DNA of 64,000 bases, taken from JAOPZW01 sp963835295 (GTDB lineage: Bacteria; Actinomycetota; Thermoleophilia; Solirubrobacterales; Solirubrobacteraceae). Shown here in pieces: positions 40,503 through 47,797 of this stretch. The notes below the pieces were generated by a model. That model had not been told where the DNA came from. It saw only the letters and a list, made by a program, of their open reading frames with translations, and searched no databases. Each line of letters begins with the position of its first letter. Position 1 is the stretch's first letter. The translations under genes were made by a program, and so were the position numbers. The DNA lies in contig CAWIEX010000014.1 of NCBI GenBank assembly GCA_963835295.1, positions 558,001-622,000 on the forward strand. The letters are read 5' to 3'.

Positions 40503-41188
40503 TCGCGCTCGTCACCGGGGTCGGCAACCCGCGCGGGATCGGCGCCGCGTGCGCGCGGGCGCTGGCCGAGCGCGGCGCGACGGTCGCCTTCACGGTCATG
40601 CCGGGCGAGGCCGCGGCCGACGACCTCCCCGGCACCGCCTTCACCACCGACCTCTCCGAGGCGGTCGCGCCCGAGCGGCTGATGGACGCGGTCACCGAGC
40701 GGATCGGGCATCCGAGCGTGCTGGTCAACAACGCCGCGCACTCGACGCGCGATGGCTTCGAGGCGCTGGACGCCGCCACGATCGACGCCCACTACGCCGT
40801 CAACGTGCGCGCCCCGATGCTGCTCAGCGTCCTGCTGGCGCGGGCCGAGCGCCCCGGGCGGATCGTCAACCTGGTCTCGGGTCAGTTCCTGGGCCCGATG
40901 CCCGGCGAGCTGGCCTACACCGCCAGCAAGGGCGCGCTGGAGGCCTTCACGCGCCAGCTCTCCGCCGAGGTCGCGCACCTCGGCATCACGGTCAACGCCG
41001 TCGGCCCCGGCCCCAACGACACCGGCTGGATGGACGAAGACATCCGCGCCGAGCTCCTCCCCCGCTTCCCCATGGGCCGGCTCGGCCGCCCGGAGGACGC
41101 CGCCGCGCTGGTGGCGTGGCTGTGCTCGGACGAGGCCGGCTGGGTGACGGGCCAGGTCATCCACTCCGAGGGCGGCTTCCTGCGGTAG
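40499..41188 (+). CDS. SDR family oxidoreductase
   Basis: 229 residues. Motifs: ALVTGVGNPRGIGAACARALAERGATVAFTV (cofactor), VLVNNAAHSTRDGFEALD (NNA), RIVNLVSGQFLGPMPGELAYTASKGALEAFTRQL with the catalytic Ser, YxxxK, then TVNAVGPGPNDTGW and a GQVIHSEGGFLR ending of FabG type. Short loops and the PMGRLGRPEDAAALVAWLCSDE stretch put it among classical FabG-like reductases. Coupled with nadE but unrelated to NAD synthesis as far as known. Substrate unknown. Confidence 0.9.
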   Translation: MIALVTGVGNPRGIGAACARALAERGATVAFTVMPGEAAADDLPGTAFTTDLSEAVAPERLMDAVTERIGHPSVLVNNAAHSTRDGFEALDAATIDAHYAVNVRAPMLLSVLLARAERPGRIVNLVSGQFLGPMPGELAYTASKGALEAFTRQLSAEVAHLGITVNAVGPGPNDTGWMDEDIRAELLPRFPMGRLGRPEDAAALVAWLCSDEAGWVTGQVIHSEGGFLR

Positions 41189-41269
41189 GCCGTGCCCTGC
41201 CCGGGCGCCTGCTCGGCCTGGTCGCGTCTGGTCGTCCGCCCGCGCTTGCGGCGCCGCGCTGCGCTTACT

Positions 41270-41323
41270 GCATCATCGAGGGGAAGCGACCCTGAGGCGG
41301 CGCGACCGGGGGCCGTCGTCCTC
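41270..41323. repeat. Copy B of the 54-bp dispersed intergenic repeat
   Basis: Matches 23909-23962 in 47 of 54 bases with no gap. It is preceded by a GCGCTTACT stretch similar to the sequence beside the right side of the other locus read in reverse. Found between a plus-strand SDR gene and a minus-strand thioesterase, again a convergent gap. Confidence 0.75.
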
Positions 41324-41423
41324 GTCGAAGGTGAGCGCCGTGGCGGCCGGGGGGGCGGTGACGTCGATCGCCGGGCCACCATCCGCCACTGCCGCTCAGC
41401 GGCCCCAACCACCTCCGCCCAGC

Positions 41424-41472
41424 GGGGTGGGCTCCATTCGGAGTCACTATGACTCCCAATCGAGCCCACCCC
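41424..41472. repeat. Nested perfect-armed palindrome
   Basis: Outer arms GGGGTGGGCTC (41424-41434) and GAGCCCACCCC (41462-41472) are perfect complements. An inner pair GGAGTCA (41440-41446) and TGACTCC (41450-41456) surrounds a CTA loop, and ATT/AAT joins them. The whole 49-base stretch is thus a near-continuous hairpin with only mismatched C/C positions. A terminator, a protein-binding site or a mobile-repeat end are possible. Confidence 0.75.
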
Positions 41473-41614
41473 CTCAGCATGGCGATCAGCCCGCCACAGC
41501 GGACACCACAAACGTCACAACTCTCCGCAAGCGCTCACACCCCTCGGTGCCCTGGCCGCGCAGATCAGCCGGCGCAGCGGGGAGACCGAGGCGGCGCGCC
41601 CCCCACCACAGGCG

Positions 41615-42025
41615 TCAGCGCCGCGTGATCTCCCGCACCGCGATCGTCATCCGCACCAGCGCGCACAGGCGACCCTCGTCGTCGGTGATGTCGACCTCCC
41701 ACACCCACGTCGTGCGGCCGCGGTGGCGCCGCCGCGCCTCCGCGTGGATCGTCCCGCTGGTGATGGGGCGCAGGAACGAGGTCTGGTTGGACATCCCCTG
41801 CGCGGCCTTGCCCTCGGGCCACACGGCCATGGCCGTCGCGGTCGAGGTGATCGACTCCGCGATCGAGGCGTAGATGCCGCCGTGGACGAGGCCCATCGGC
41901 TGCTTGATCTCGTCGCGGACCCTGACCTGCGCGCGAACGAGTTCGTCGTTGGACTCGATGACCTCGAGGCCGTAGAGGGCGTCGAAGGTGCGGTCGAGGG
42001 GGAGCAGGGGCTCGATATCAGCCAT
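41615..42025 (-). CDS. PaaI-family acyl-CoA thioesterase (hotdog fold)
   Basis: 136 residues. Typical hotdog sequence: FDALYGLEVIESNDELVRAQVRVRDEIKQPMGLVHGGIYASIAESITSTATAMAV (the central HGG motif with the acidic residue in the following helix), then MSNQTSFLRPITSGTIHAEARRRHRGRTTWVWEVDITDDEGRLCALVRMTIAV. Such enzymes hydrolyse aryl or acyl-CoA thioesters. It is divergent from the RskA-like gene (51 bp) and stands alone otherwise. Confidence 0.88.
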   Translation of the reverse strand: MADIEPLLPLDRTFDALYGLEVIESNDELVRAQVRVRDEIKQPMGLVHGGIYASIAESITSTATAMAVWPEGKAAQGMSNQTSFLRPITSGTIHAEARRRHRGRTTWVWEVDITDDEGRLCALVRMTIAVREITRR

Positions 42026-42076
42026 GGGAGGAGTGCGGCACGATACTGACCCGCGTCGCTACCCTCCCGAGCCTCC

Positions 42077-43063
42077 ATGAGCCGTCTCGACGCCCTCCCC
42101 GCCGACCAGAAGTCCGTCCTGCAGCTGCTGCTGCGCCAGGGCAAGGGCTACGACGACCTCTCCGGCCTCCTGCGCCTGGATGCCGACGAGGTGCGCTCGC
42201 GCGCCTACGACGCGCTCGACACGCTCGGCCCCGGCGCCGGTGGCCTCTCCGCCGAGCGCCGGCACGAGATCGCCGACTGGCTCCTGGGCCAGCGCGCCCC
42301 CGAGCAGGCCGCCGCCACGCGCGCCTTCGTCGACGGCTCGACCGCCGGCCGCGTGTGGGCGCACGGCGTCGCCCGCGAGCTCGAGCCGCTTGCCGGCGAC
42401 CGCCTGCCGGAGCTGCCGGCCGAGGCCACCGCGACCGCGGAGCCGGCAGAAGCCGCGGTCGCCGAGGCGCCGGCCACCGCCGACGAGGCCCACGACGCCC
42501 CCACCCCGTTCGCCCCGGCCGCGACCGCGGGCCCGCGCGTCTCGCGCCGCGGCGGCGCGCTGCTCATCGGCGGGGCGCTCGCCGCCATCGCCATCGCCGT
42601 CGTGCTCGTCATCGTCCTCGGCGGCGGCGACGACAACAAGCCCTCCAGCAGCGCGACCCAGGCCGCCAAGACCACCTCGACGCAGGCCCAGCCGAAGGTC
42701 CGCGCCCAGGTCAACCTCACCCCGCCCAAGGGCGCGCCGGTCAAGAAGGCCGTGGCCATCGTCCAGTTCGTCGACCTCAACGGCCAGGAGGCGATCAACG
42801 CCGCCACCCAGGGGCTGCCGAACTCGAAGAAGGTCGTCTACGGGCTGTGGTTCTACAACGGCAAGTCGCAGGCCAAGCTCATCGGCGGCTTCGACCAGAC
42901 CGACAACAAGGGCCACCTCGTCCTGCAGGGCCAGCTGCCCAAGGGCGTCGACATCTCGAGCTACAAGGACCTCGTGATCACTCGCGAGAAGCCCAGCACG
43001 AACCCGACGTCCCCCGGCACCATCTACCTGCGCGGATCGATCCAGAACGCCGCCGGCGGCTAG
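42077..43063 (+). CDS. HTH-like/RskA-like single-pass membrane protein
   Basis: 328 residues. Residues ~1-75 are helical: ALPADQKSVLQLLLRQGKGYDDLSGLLRLDADEVRSRAYDALDTLG resembles a sigma region-4-like or anti-sigma-binding helix pair. A Pro/Ala-rich linker leads to one membrane segment (~170-190, GGALLIGGALAAIAIAVVLVIVLGG). The extracytoplasmic part (~200-328) ends YGLWFYNGKSQAKLIGGFDQTDNKGHLVLQGQLPKGVDISSYKDLVITREK followed by PTSPGTIYLRGS, close in pattern to the C-terminal domain of anti-sigma RskA. I infer a sigma-regulating or surface-signalling role. It is divergent from the PaaI gene. Confidence 0.65.
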   Translation: MSRLDALPADQKSVLQLLLRQGKGYDDLSGLLRLDADEVRSRAYDALDTLGPGAGGLSAERRHEIADWLLGQRAPEQAAATRAFVDGSTAGRVWAHGVARELEPLAGDRLPELPAEATATAEPAEAAVAEAPATADEAHDAPTPFAPAATAGPRVSRRGGALLIGGALAAIAIAVVLVIVLGGGDDNKPSSSATQAAKTTSTQAQPKVRAQVNLTPPKGAPVKKAVAIVQFVDLNGQEAINAATQGLPNSKKVVYGLWFYNGKSQAKLIGGFDQTDNKGHLVLQGQLPKGVDISSYKDLVITREKPSTNPTSPGTIYLRGSIQNAAGG

Positions 43064-44661
43064 CCCGACGGCAGCAGCTTGCCGGGGTTCATGATCCCGG
43101 CCGGGTCGAGCTCGCGCTTCAAGGCGCGCAGGGCGGCGACGCCGGTGTCTCCCACCTCGGCGCCGACGTACCGCGCGTGGTCGTGGCCCACCGCGTGGTG
43201 GTGGGTGATCGTCGCGCCGGCGGCGACGATCGCCTCGCACGCCGCGCCCTTGACCTCCGCCCACTGCGAGAGCTCCCCGCCCCGCCGCGCCCGCGCCATG
43301 AAGGTGAAGTACAGCGACGCACCGGTCGGGTACAGGTGGGAGATGTGGCAGGCGACGAGCGGCGCGTGGTCGCGCAGCGCGTCGCCCACCGCGCGGTACA
43401 GCGTGAAGAGCTGGCCCCACGTCGTCGCCGTCTCGAGCGTCTCGACCAGCACCCCGCGGTCCATCAGCTCGTCGCGCACGTAGGGCCCCTGGAAGCGGGA
43501 GCGCACCCACGCGCGCCCCGCCGGCTGCCCCAGAGCGACGCCGCCCGCGTCACGCAGCGCCTCGACGGCCGCCTCGCGGCGCACGCGCACCGGCTCGTCG
43601 GGCCCCGCCCAGCCGACGATGGCCAGCGCCCCGCCGGCCACGCCGCGGGTGCGCAGATAGGCCTGCAGCGCGGCGGCGCGCACCCCGCGCAGGCCGCTCA
43701 TCCCGAGCCCGAGCCGGGTCTCGGCCTCGTCGGAGAGCCGCGCCACGTCGGGCGAGGCACCGCCCTGCTCCAGGCGCCGCAGGGCCTCAGCGCCGGCCCC
43801 GAAGCCCGGGAACATCCAGCCCTCGTAGCGCGTGACCTCGGGTGCCGGGCGCACCCGCACGGCGACCCGGGTGATCGCCCCGAGCACGCCCTCGGAGCCG
43901 ACGACCACCCGGCGCAGCTCGGGGCCCGCCGCGCTCGCGGGCTGGGCGCGCAGGTCGAGGTCGCCGGCCGGCGCCGCCAGCCGCGCCCCCACCACGAGCT
44001 CGTCGATGCGCCCGTAGCCGGTCGACGCCTGCCCGGCCGAGCGCGTCGCCGCGCAGCCGCCGATCGTCACGTACTCGTAGCTCTGCGGGTAGTGGCCGAG
44101 CGTGAAGCCGCGCTCGCCCAGCCGCGCCTCGAGCTCGACGGCCCGCATCCCGCCGCCCACGACGGCGACCTGCGAGCGCTCGTCGAGGCTCTCCAACGCG
44201 TCGAGCGCCGCGAGGTCGAGCGAGACCAGGGCGTCGAAGCCGCCGCGCAGCGGCTCGAGGCCGCCGACGACGCTCGTCCCGCCCCCGAAGGGCACGACGG
44301 CGACCCCGGCGCCCGCGCACGCCTCGAGCACCGCGCGCACCTCGTCGTGGTCGCGCGGCGTGAGGACCGCGTCCGGCGCGCCCGCGCAGTCGCCCGCGCG
44401 CTGGCGCACGAGGTCCGGATAGGACTTCCCGCGCGCGTGCAGCACCCGCGCGGCGCGATCGTCGCGCGCGATGTCGCCGAAGCGCTCGCGCACCGCTGCC
44501 GGCAGCCGCGGGCCCTCCAGGCGCACGTCCTCGAGCGCGACGGCGCCGCGGGGCGCGTCCAGCGTGCCGAGCTCACCCTCGAGCCACGCCAGCGCCGCGT
44601 CGGAGACCGAGCCGGCGTGGCCGTCCTCGCCCCACCCCCACCAGCGCATCTCACGGCCCAT
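43060..44661 (-). CDS. FAD-binding oxidase, alkyldihydroxyacetonephosphate-synthase-like (AGPS)
   Basis: 533 residues. It opens with REMRWWGWGEDG, typical of the AGPS-like group. The FAD-binding PCMH domain is seen in VLTPRDHDEVRAVLEACAGAGVAVVPFGGGTSVVGGLEPLRGG and YPQSYEYVTIGGCAATRSAGQASTGYGRIDELVVGARL. The C-terminal cap has ITHHHAVGHDHARYVGAEVG with the His-rich AGPS motif and ends DPAGIMNPGKLLPSG. AGPS makes ether-lipid precursors; bacterial relatives may act on other 2-hydroxy acids or phospholipid precursors. It is coupled to the preceding SRPBCC gene by an 11-base overlap. Confidence 0.88.
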   Translation of the reverse strand: MGREMRWWGWGEDGHAGSVSDAALAWLEGELGTLDAPRGAVALEDVRLEGPRLPAAVRERFGDIARDDRAARVLHARGKSYPDLVRQRAGDCAGAPDAVLTPRDHDEVRAVLEACAGAGVAVVPFGGGTSVVGGLEPLRGGFDALVSLDLAALDALESLDERSQVAVVGGGMRAVELEARLGERGFTLGHYPQSYEYVTIGGCAATRSAGQASTGYGRIDELVVGARLAAPAGDLDLRAQPASAAGPELRRVVVGSEGVLGAITRVAVRVRPAPEVTRYEGWMFPGFGAGAEALRRLEQGGASPDVARLSDEAETRLGLGMSGLRGVRAAALQAYLRTRGVAGGALAIVGWAGPDEPVRVRREAAVEALRDAGGVALGQPAGRAWVRSRFQGPYVRDELMDRGVLVETLETATTWGQLFTLYRAVGDALRDHAPLVACHISHLYPTGASLYFTFMARARRGGELSQWAEVKGAACEAIVAAGATITHHHAVGHDHARYVGAEVGDTGVAALRALKRELDPAGIMNPGKLLPSG

Positions 44662-45088
44662 GCAGCGCCTCCAGGGCCTGGAGCGCCTCGTCCAGGACGC
44701 GTCCCGTCGCGCGGCGCACCATGAAGCCGCCCATGCGCGCCGAGCCGCGCAGCTGCTGGCGCATGACGAGCGTCACGCGCGTCCCCTCGCCGTCGGGCAG
44801 CAGCTTGACCTCGGTGCTCGAGGCCGCGAAGACGCGCTCGAACGGGGTCCCTTCCACCTCCTGCTCCCAGGCGCGCCGCTCGGGCGCCCGCGAGTCGACC
44901 ACGCGGAAGTCGGCGCGCAGCGAGCGCCCGTCCTGGGTGGCGAGGACCTCGGTGAAGTGCTTGTCGGTCACCGCCTCCACCCGGGTGACGCGCGGCCACC
45001 AGCGCGGGAGGTGATGCGGGTCGGCGACGGTGCCCCACACGCGCTCAGGCGGCGCGGCCACGGTGCGGCTGCGGCGTGCGGTGGGCAT
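44651..45088 (-). CDS. SRPBCC (START-like) family protein
   Basis: 145 residues. The pattern RSRTVAAPPERVWGTVADPHHLPRWWPRVTRVEAVTD, a central LRADFRVVDSRAPERRAWEQEVEGTPFERVF and the ending MRQQLRGSARMGGFMVRRATGRVLDEALQALEAL make up the helix-grip ligand cavity of polyketide-cyclase/AHSA1-type proteins. Role unknown. Its start abuts the stop of apt, and its end overlaps the AGPS-like start. Confidence 0.85.
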   Translation of the reverse strand: MPTARRSRTVAAPPERVWGTVADPHHLPRWWPRVTRVEAVTDKHFTEVLATQDGRSLRADFRVVDSRAPERRAWEQEVEGTPFERVFAASSTEVKLLPDGEGTRVTLVMRQQLRGSARMGGFMVRRATGRVLDEALQALEALHGP

Positions 45089-45616
45089 CTACTCGGCGTC
45101 GACGCGCAGCAGCGAGCGGACGTCATAGCCCGCCAGGTTCTCGCGCCCGTCGAGGAAGGCGAGCTCGATGAGGAAGGCGCAGGCCGCCACCTCCCCGTCG
45201 AGCTGCTCGACGAGCTGGCACAGCGCCCGCGCCGTCCCGCCGGTGGCCAGCAGGTCGTCGTGGACGAGCACGCGCGCGCCGGCGGCCACCGCGTCGGAGT
45301 GCACCTCCAGCGCGTCGGTGGCGTACTCGAGCACGTACTCGGCGCGGACGGTCTCGTGCGGCAGCTTGCCGGGCTTGCGCGCGAGCACGAACCCGGCCCC
45401 GAGCTCGCGCGCGACCGCGGGCCCGAGCAGGAAGCCGCGCGCCTCGGCCGCGATGACGACGTCGACGCGCAGGTCGCGCGCCAGGTCGGCGAGCGCCGTG
45501 ACGGCCGCGTCGAGGCCCTCCGGCGAGGCCAGCAGCGGCGTGATGTCCTTGAAGACGATGCCCGGCTTCGGGAAGTCCGGGATGTCGCGCACGAGCGCGT
45601 CGAGGTCGACCGCCAT
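45089..45616 (-). CDS. apt: Adenine phosphoribosyltransferase
   Basis: 175 residues from ATG 45616. Family motifs: DIPDFPKPGIVFKDITPLLASPEGL at the start, AAEARGFLLGPAVARELGAGFVLARKPGKLPHETVRAEYVLEY, and the PRPP loop VLVHDDLLATGGTARAL. It salvages adenine to AMP. The pattern is complete and of normal length. It sits 10 bases downstream of the MerR-type regulator gene on the same strand. Confidence 0.95.
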   Translation of the reverse strand: MAVDLDALVRDIPDFPKPGIVFKDITPLLASPEGLDAAVTALADLARDLRVDVVIAAEARGFLLGPAVARELGAGFVLARKPGKLPHETVRAEYVLEYATDALEVHSDAVAAGARVLVHDDLLATGGTARALCQLVEQLDGEVAACAFLIELAFLDGRENLAGYDVRSLLRVDAE

Positions 45617-45626
45617 GGCCGGGCTC

Positions 45627-46415
45627 TCAGGAGACGATCTTGCGCAGGTCGCGGATGAGGAGCAGGTGCTTGAGGTGCGTGGTGACGGCGGCCAGGTTCT
45701 CGAGCGCCTCGATGGCCTCCTTGCGGCGCTTGGCGTTGCGCGAGCGCAGGGCCGGGGCCAGGATCTGCTGCAGCAGCGCGGCCTCGCGGTCCGCGCTGGT
45801 GCGGAAGGCGCGCAGGTTGCGCCCGCCGACGCCGTAGCGGGCCAGCTCGGTGACGGCGCGCACGATCTCGCGCTCGGTCTCGTCGTAGTACTTCGTCCCG
45901 GCGCGGACCTCGCCCTTGATGACGCCGTACTCCTCGAGCTCTGAGACCAGCCGCGGCTCGGCGCGGGTCTCCTCGATGACGTCGTCCAGCGAGTACAGCG
46001 CCCCGCTGGAGGGTGCGGTGACCGACGGGTTGCGCTTGCGCCGCGCCGCGCCCGTGCCGGCGGGCGCCCCGTCGCTCGCCGGCGCGACGTCGTTGCCCGC
46101 ACGGCCCGACGCGAGCTCCTGACGGATGACGCGCAGCGGCAGGAACTCGTCGCGCTGCAGGCGCAGGATGGTGCGCAGGCGCTGCACGTCGCCACCCGAG
46201 TAGAGCCGGTAGCCGCCCGGCGTCCGGCGCGGCGCCAGCAGCTTCTGATCCTCCAGATAGCGGATCTTGGAGATCGAGATGTCCGGGAACTCCTGCTCGA
46301 GCGCCTTGCAGACGGCGCCGATGGTCATCGCCTTGCGCGGTGCGCCGGCGTCGGGGTCGGTCTCGACCTCGTCGTGGATGGTTTCCGGTTCGTCCTGGAC
46401 GGCCATGAGCGTCAC
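45627..46415 (-). CDS. MerR-family regulator (FtsR/Rv1828-like)
   Basis: 262 residues from GTG 46415, the GTGA overlap with the FHA gene stop deciding it; ATG 46406 is an alternative. The winged helix (~28-95) is TIGAVCKALEQEFPDISISKIRYLEDQKLLAPRRTPGGYRLYSGGDVQRLRTILRLQRDEFLPL. A Ser/Ala-rich linker leads to a second region (~140-260), SLDDVIEETRAEPRLVSELEEYGVIKG...TKYYDETEREIVRAVTELARYGVGGRNLR, seen in the actinobacterial Rv1828 group. In that group it sits directly after an FHA (GarA-like) gene, as here. Partners and targets in this organism are unknown. Confidence 0.9.
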   Translation of the reverse strand: MTLMAVQDEPETIHDEVETDPDAGAPRKAMTIGAVCKALEQEFPDISISKIRYLEDQKLLAPRRTPGGYRLYSGGDVQRLRTILRLQRDEFLPLRVIRQELASGRAGNDVAPASDGAPAGTGAARRKRNPSVTAPSSGALYSLDDVIEETRAEPRLVSELEEYGVIKGEVRAGTKYYDETEREIVRAVTELARYGVGGRNLRAFRTSADREAALLQQILAPALRSRNAKRRKEAIEALENLAAVTTHLKHLLLIRDLRKIVS

Positions 46416-46888
46416 TGCGAGAGGAAGGTGAGCTTGAACTTGCCGACCTGCAACTCGTCGCCGTCCTCCAGACGGTGGGATTCGATGCGATGACGGTTGA
46501 CGTAGGTCCCGTTGAGCGAGCCCAGGTCGTCGAGGTAGTAGTCGCCGCCGCGCTTGACCAGCAGCGCGTGGTCGCGCGAGACCGTGACGTCGTCGAGGAA
46601 CACGTCCGAGTCCGGGCGCCGGCCGATCGTCATGCGGTCGTGGTCGAGGGCGAAGGACTCCCCCACGCGCCCGCCGCCGGCGCGGATGACCACCGCGGCG
46701 CCCTCATGGGCGACGACCTGCTCGACATCGACGGGCACGAGCTCGCCCGTCTCGTCGATGCGGTAGGTCGCCGTGGACGGCTCGCCGCCCGCGCGCTCCT
46801 CGAGCGCGCCAAGGAACGAGCCGCACTTCTGGCAGTAGTTCGCTCCGTCGGCGTTGACGAAGCCGCACTCCGGGCAGTGGAGCGCCAC
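46412..46888 (-). CDS. FHA-domain protein with N-terminal zinc ribbon (GarA-like)
   Basis: 158 residues from GTG 46888. Residues ~4-22 are a zinc ribbon with two CxxC pairs (CPECGFVNADGANYCQKCGS). A Thr-rich stretch (EPSTATYRIDETGEL) stands where GarA has its phosphorylated ETTS site. The FHA domain (~72-155) has MTIGRRPDSDVFLDDVTVSRDHALLVKRGGDYYLDDLGSLNGTYVNRHRIES. GarA/OdhI are phospho-switched regulators of 2-oxoglutarate metabolism; here the added zinc ribbon is a difference. The MerR gene follows directly with a four-base overlap. Confidence 0.88.
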   Translation of the reverse strand: MALHCPECGFVNADGANYCQKCGSFLGALEERAGGEPSTATYRIDETGELVPVDVEQVVAHEGAAVVIRAGGGRVGESFALDHDRMTIGRRPDSDVFLDDVTVSRDHALLVKRGGDYYLDDLGSLNGTYVNRHRIESHRLEDGDELQVGKFKLTFLSQ

Positions 46889-46895
46889 GCGGTCG

Positions 46896-47159
46896 CTACT
46901 CGGTGTCGGAGGCCTCGGCCCCGGCCGCGCGGCCGGCGAGGATGTCGGTGAGCTTCTGCACGTCGTCGCCGGTGATGACCTCCTCGCCACCCTCGTGCTT
47001 CTTGCGCAGGCGGTTGACGAGCTCCGCGCGCAGGATGTCGATCTTCCCGTGCAGGATCCGGCGCCTGTAGGAGATGTCGATCTCCTCCTCGGTGAGCTGC
47101 TGGATGTACTCCTTCAGCTCAGAGTCGGAGAGCGAGCCAAGGTCAGGAAACGTGTCCAT
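46896..47159 (-). CDS. Small helical protein with a single c-di-GMP-type motif (RsiG-like anti-sigma candidate)
   Basis: 87 residues. After SDSELKEYIQQLT the helix EEEIDISYRRRILHGKIDILRAELVNRLRKK contains Glu26-x3-Ser30-x2-Arg33-x3-His37-x3-Asp41, which is the RsiG c-di-GMP-binding pattern E(X)3S(X)2R(X)3Q(X)3D with His in place of Gln. RsiG in Streptomyces sequesters the sigma factor WhiG when c-di-GMP is bound; shorter single-motif versions are known from other actinobacterial classes. The opening helix pair and the disordered acidic tail agree. It lies 7 bases upstream of the FHA gene, on the same strand. Confidence 0.7.
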   Translation of the reverse strand: MDTFPDLGSLSDSELKEYIQQLTEEEIDISYRRRILHGKIDILRAELVNRLRKKHEGGEEVITGDDVQKLTDILAGRAAGAEASDTE

Positions 47160-47189
47160 GGGCCGAGCATACCAGCGGATCGCGCACGC

Positions 47190-47768
47190 TCAAGCTGAGG
47201 TTGAGGGTCTTGCATCGCGAACGTACATCGCGGTGGCCACGAGGGTCATGGCCAGCCCGATGTAGAAGAGGACCGTGCTCAGGGTCTCCAGACCGCAGAA
47301 GGCGAACTCCAGCGCGGAGAGCACCGGCCAGATCGCGAGGCGCCCCACCATGTTCACGCGGATCTCCACGCCGCGGCGCATCGCGTAGCGCCCGGCGAGC
47401 AGCATGAACAGCTCGCGGGCGACGAGGATGGCCAGCGCCCAGCGCGGCAGCAGGTCGTGATACCAGCACGCGATGACGCCGCCGAGGACGAGCAGCCGGT
47501 CGACGACCGGGTCCAGCAGCGTGCCGAAACGGCTGTACTGGCCCGTCACGCGCGCCGCGATGCCGTCGAAGTAGTCCGACCAGCCGGCCACCCCGAAGAG
47601 GACGGCGGGCCACACGCCGATCCCGCTGTCGCTCGAGAACGACACGACGAGGAAGATCGGCAGCAGCCCCAGGCGGACCATGCCGATGGCGTTGGGGATG
47701 GTCCACAGGTTCAGCGGCGCGCCGGGGAGGGTCTGCGGCGGCGGCGGCCCGGAGCGATCGACGCCCAC
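47190..47768 (-). CDS. CDP-alcohol phosphatidyltransferase (pgsA-like)
   Basis: 192 residues from GTG 47768; GTG 47816 inside the 3' end of proS is an alternative. It has about five hydrophobic segments and the complete CDP-alcohol signature, DG(x2)AR(x8)G(x3)D(x3)D, seen as SDYFDGIAARVTGQYSRFGTLLDPVVD (~56-82). Such enzymes transfer a phosphatidyl group from CDP-diacylglycerol, made by CdsA, to glycerol-3-phosphate or inositol-phosphate. The acceptor is not decided by sequence here. It ends 31 bases before the small RsiG-like gene, which lies downstream on the same strand. Confidence 0.88.
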   Translation of the reverse strand: MGVDRSGPPPPQTLPGAPLNLWTIPNAIGMVRLGLLPIFLVVSFSSDSGIGVWPAVLFGVAGWSDYFDGIAARVTGQYSRFGTLLDPVVDRLLVLGGVIACWYHDLLPRWALAILVARELFMLLAGRYAMRRGVEIRVNMVGRLAIWPVLSALEFAFCGLETLSTVLFYIGLAMTLVATAMYVRDARPSTSA

Positions 47769-47797
47769 CAGCCGCCTGAAGGTGAGCCGCCCGCGCT

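Larger units (their letters stand above)
41189..41614. other. 426-bp non-coding region between convergent genes, with repeat and palindrome
   Basis: This is the longest gap in the window. It holds copy B of the dispersed 54-bp repeat (41270-41323) and a strong nested palindrome (41424-41472). Codon use in all frames looks like non-coding sequence; apparent frames are palindromic and rich in Ser/Pro/Arg. No tRNA or known RNA is recognised. Confidence 0.6.

Noticed and set aside
41331..41873. 180-residue plus-strand frame in the long gap
   Set aside because: It covers the palindrome and then the antisense of the PaaI gene; Ser/Pro/Arg-rich with no start signal.
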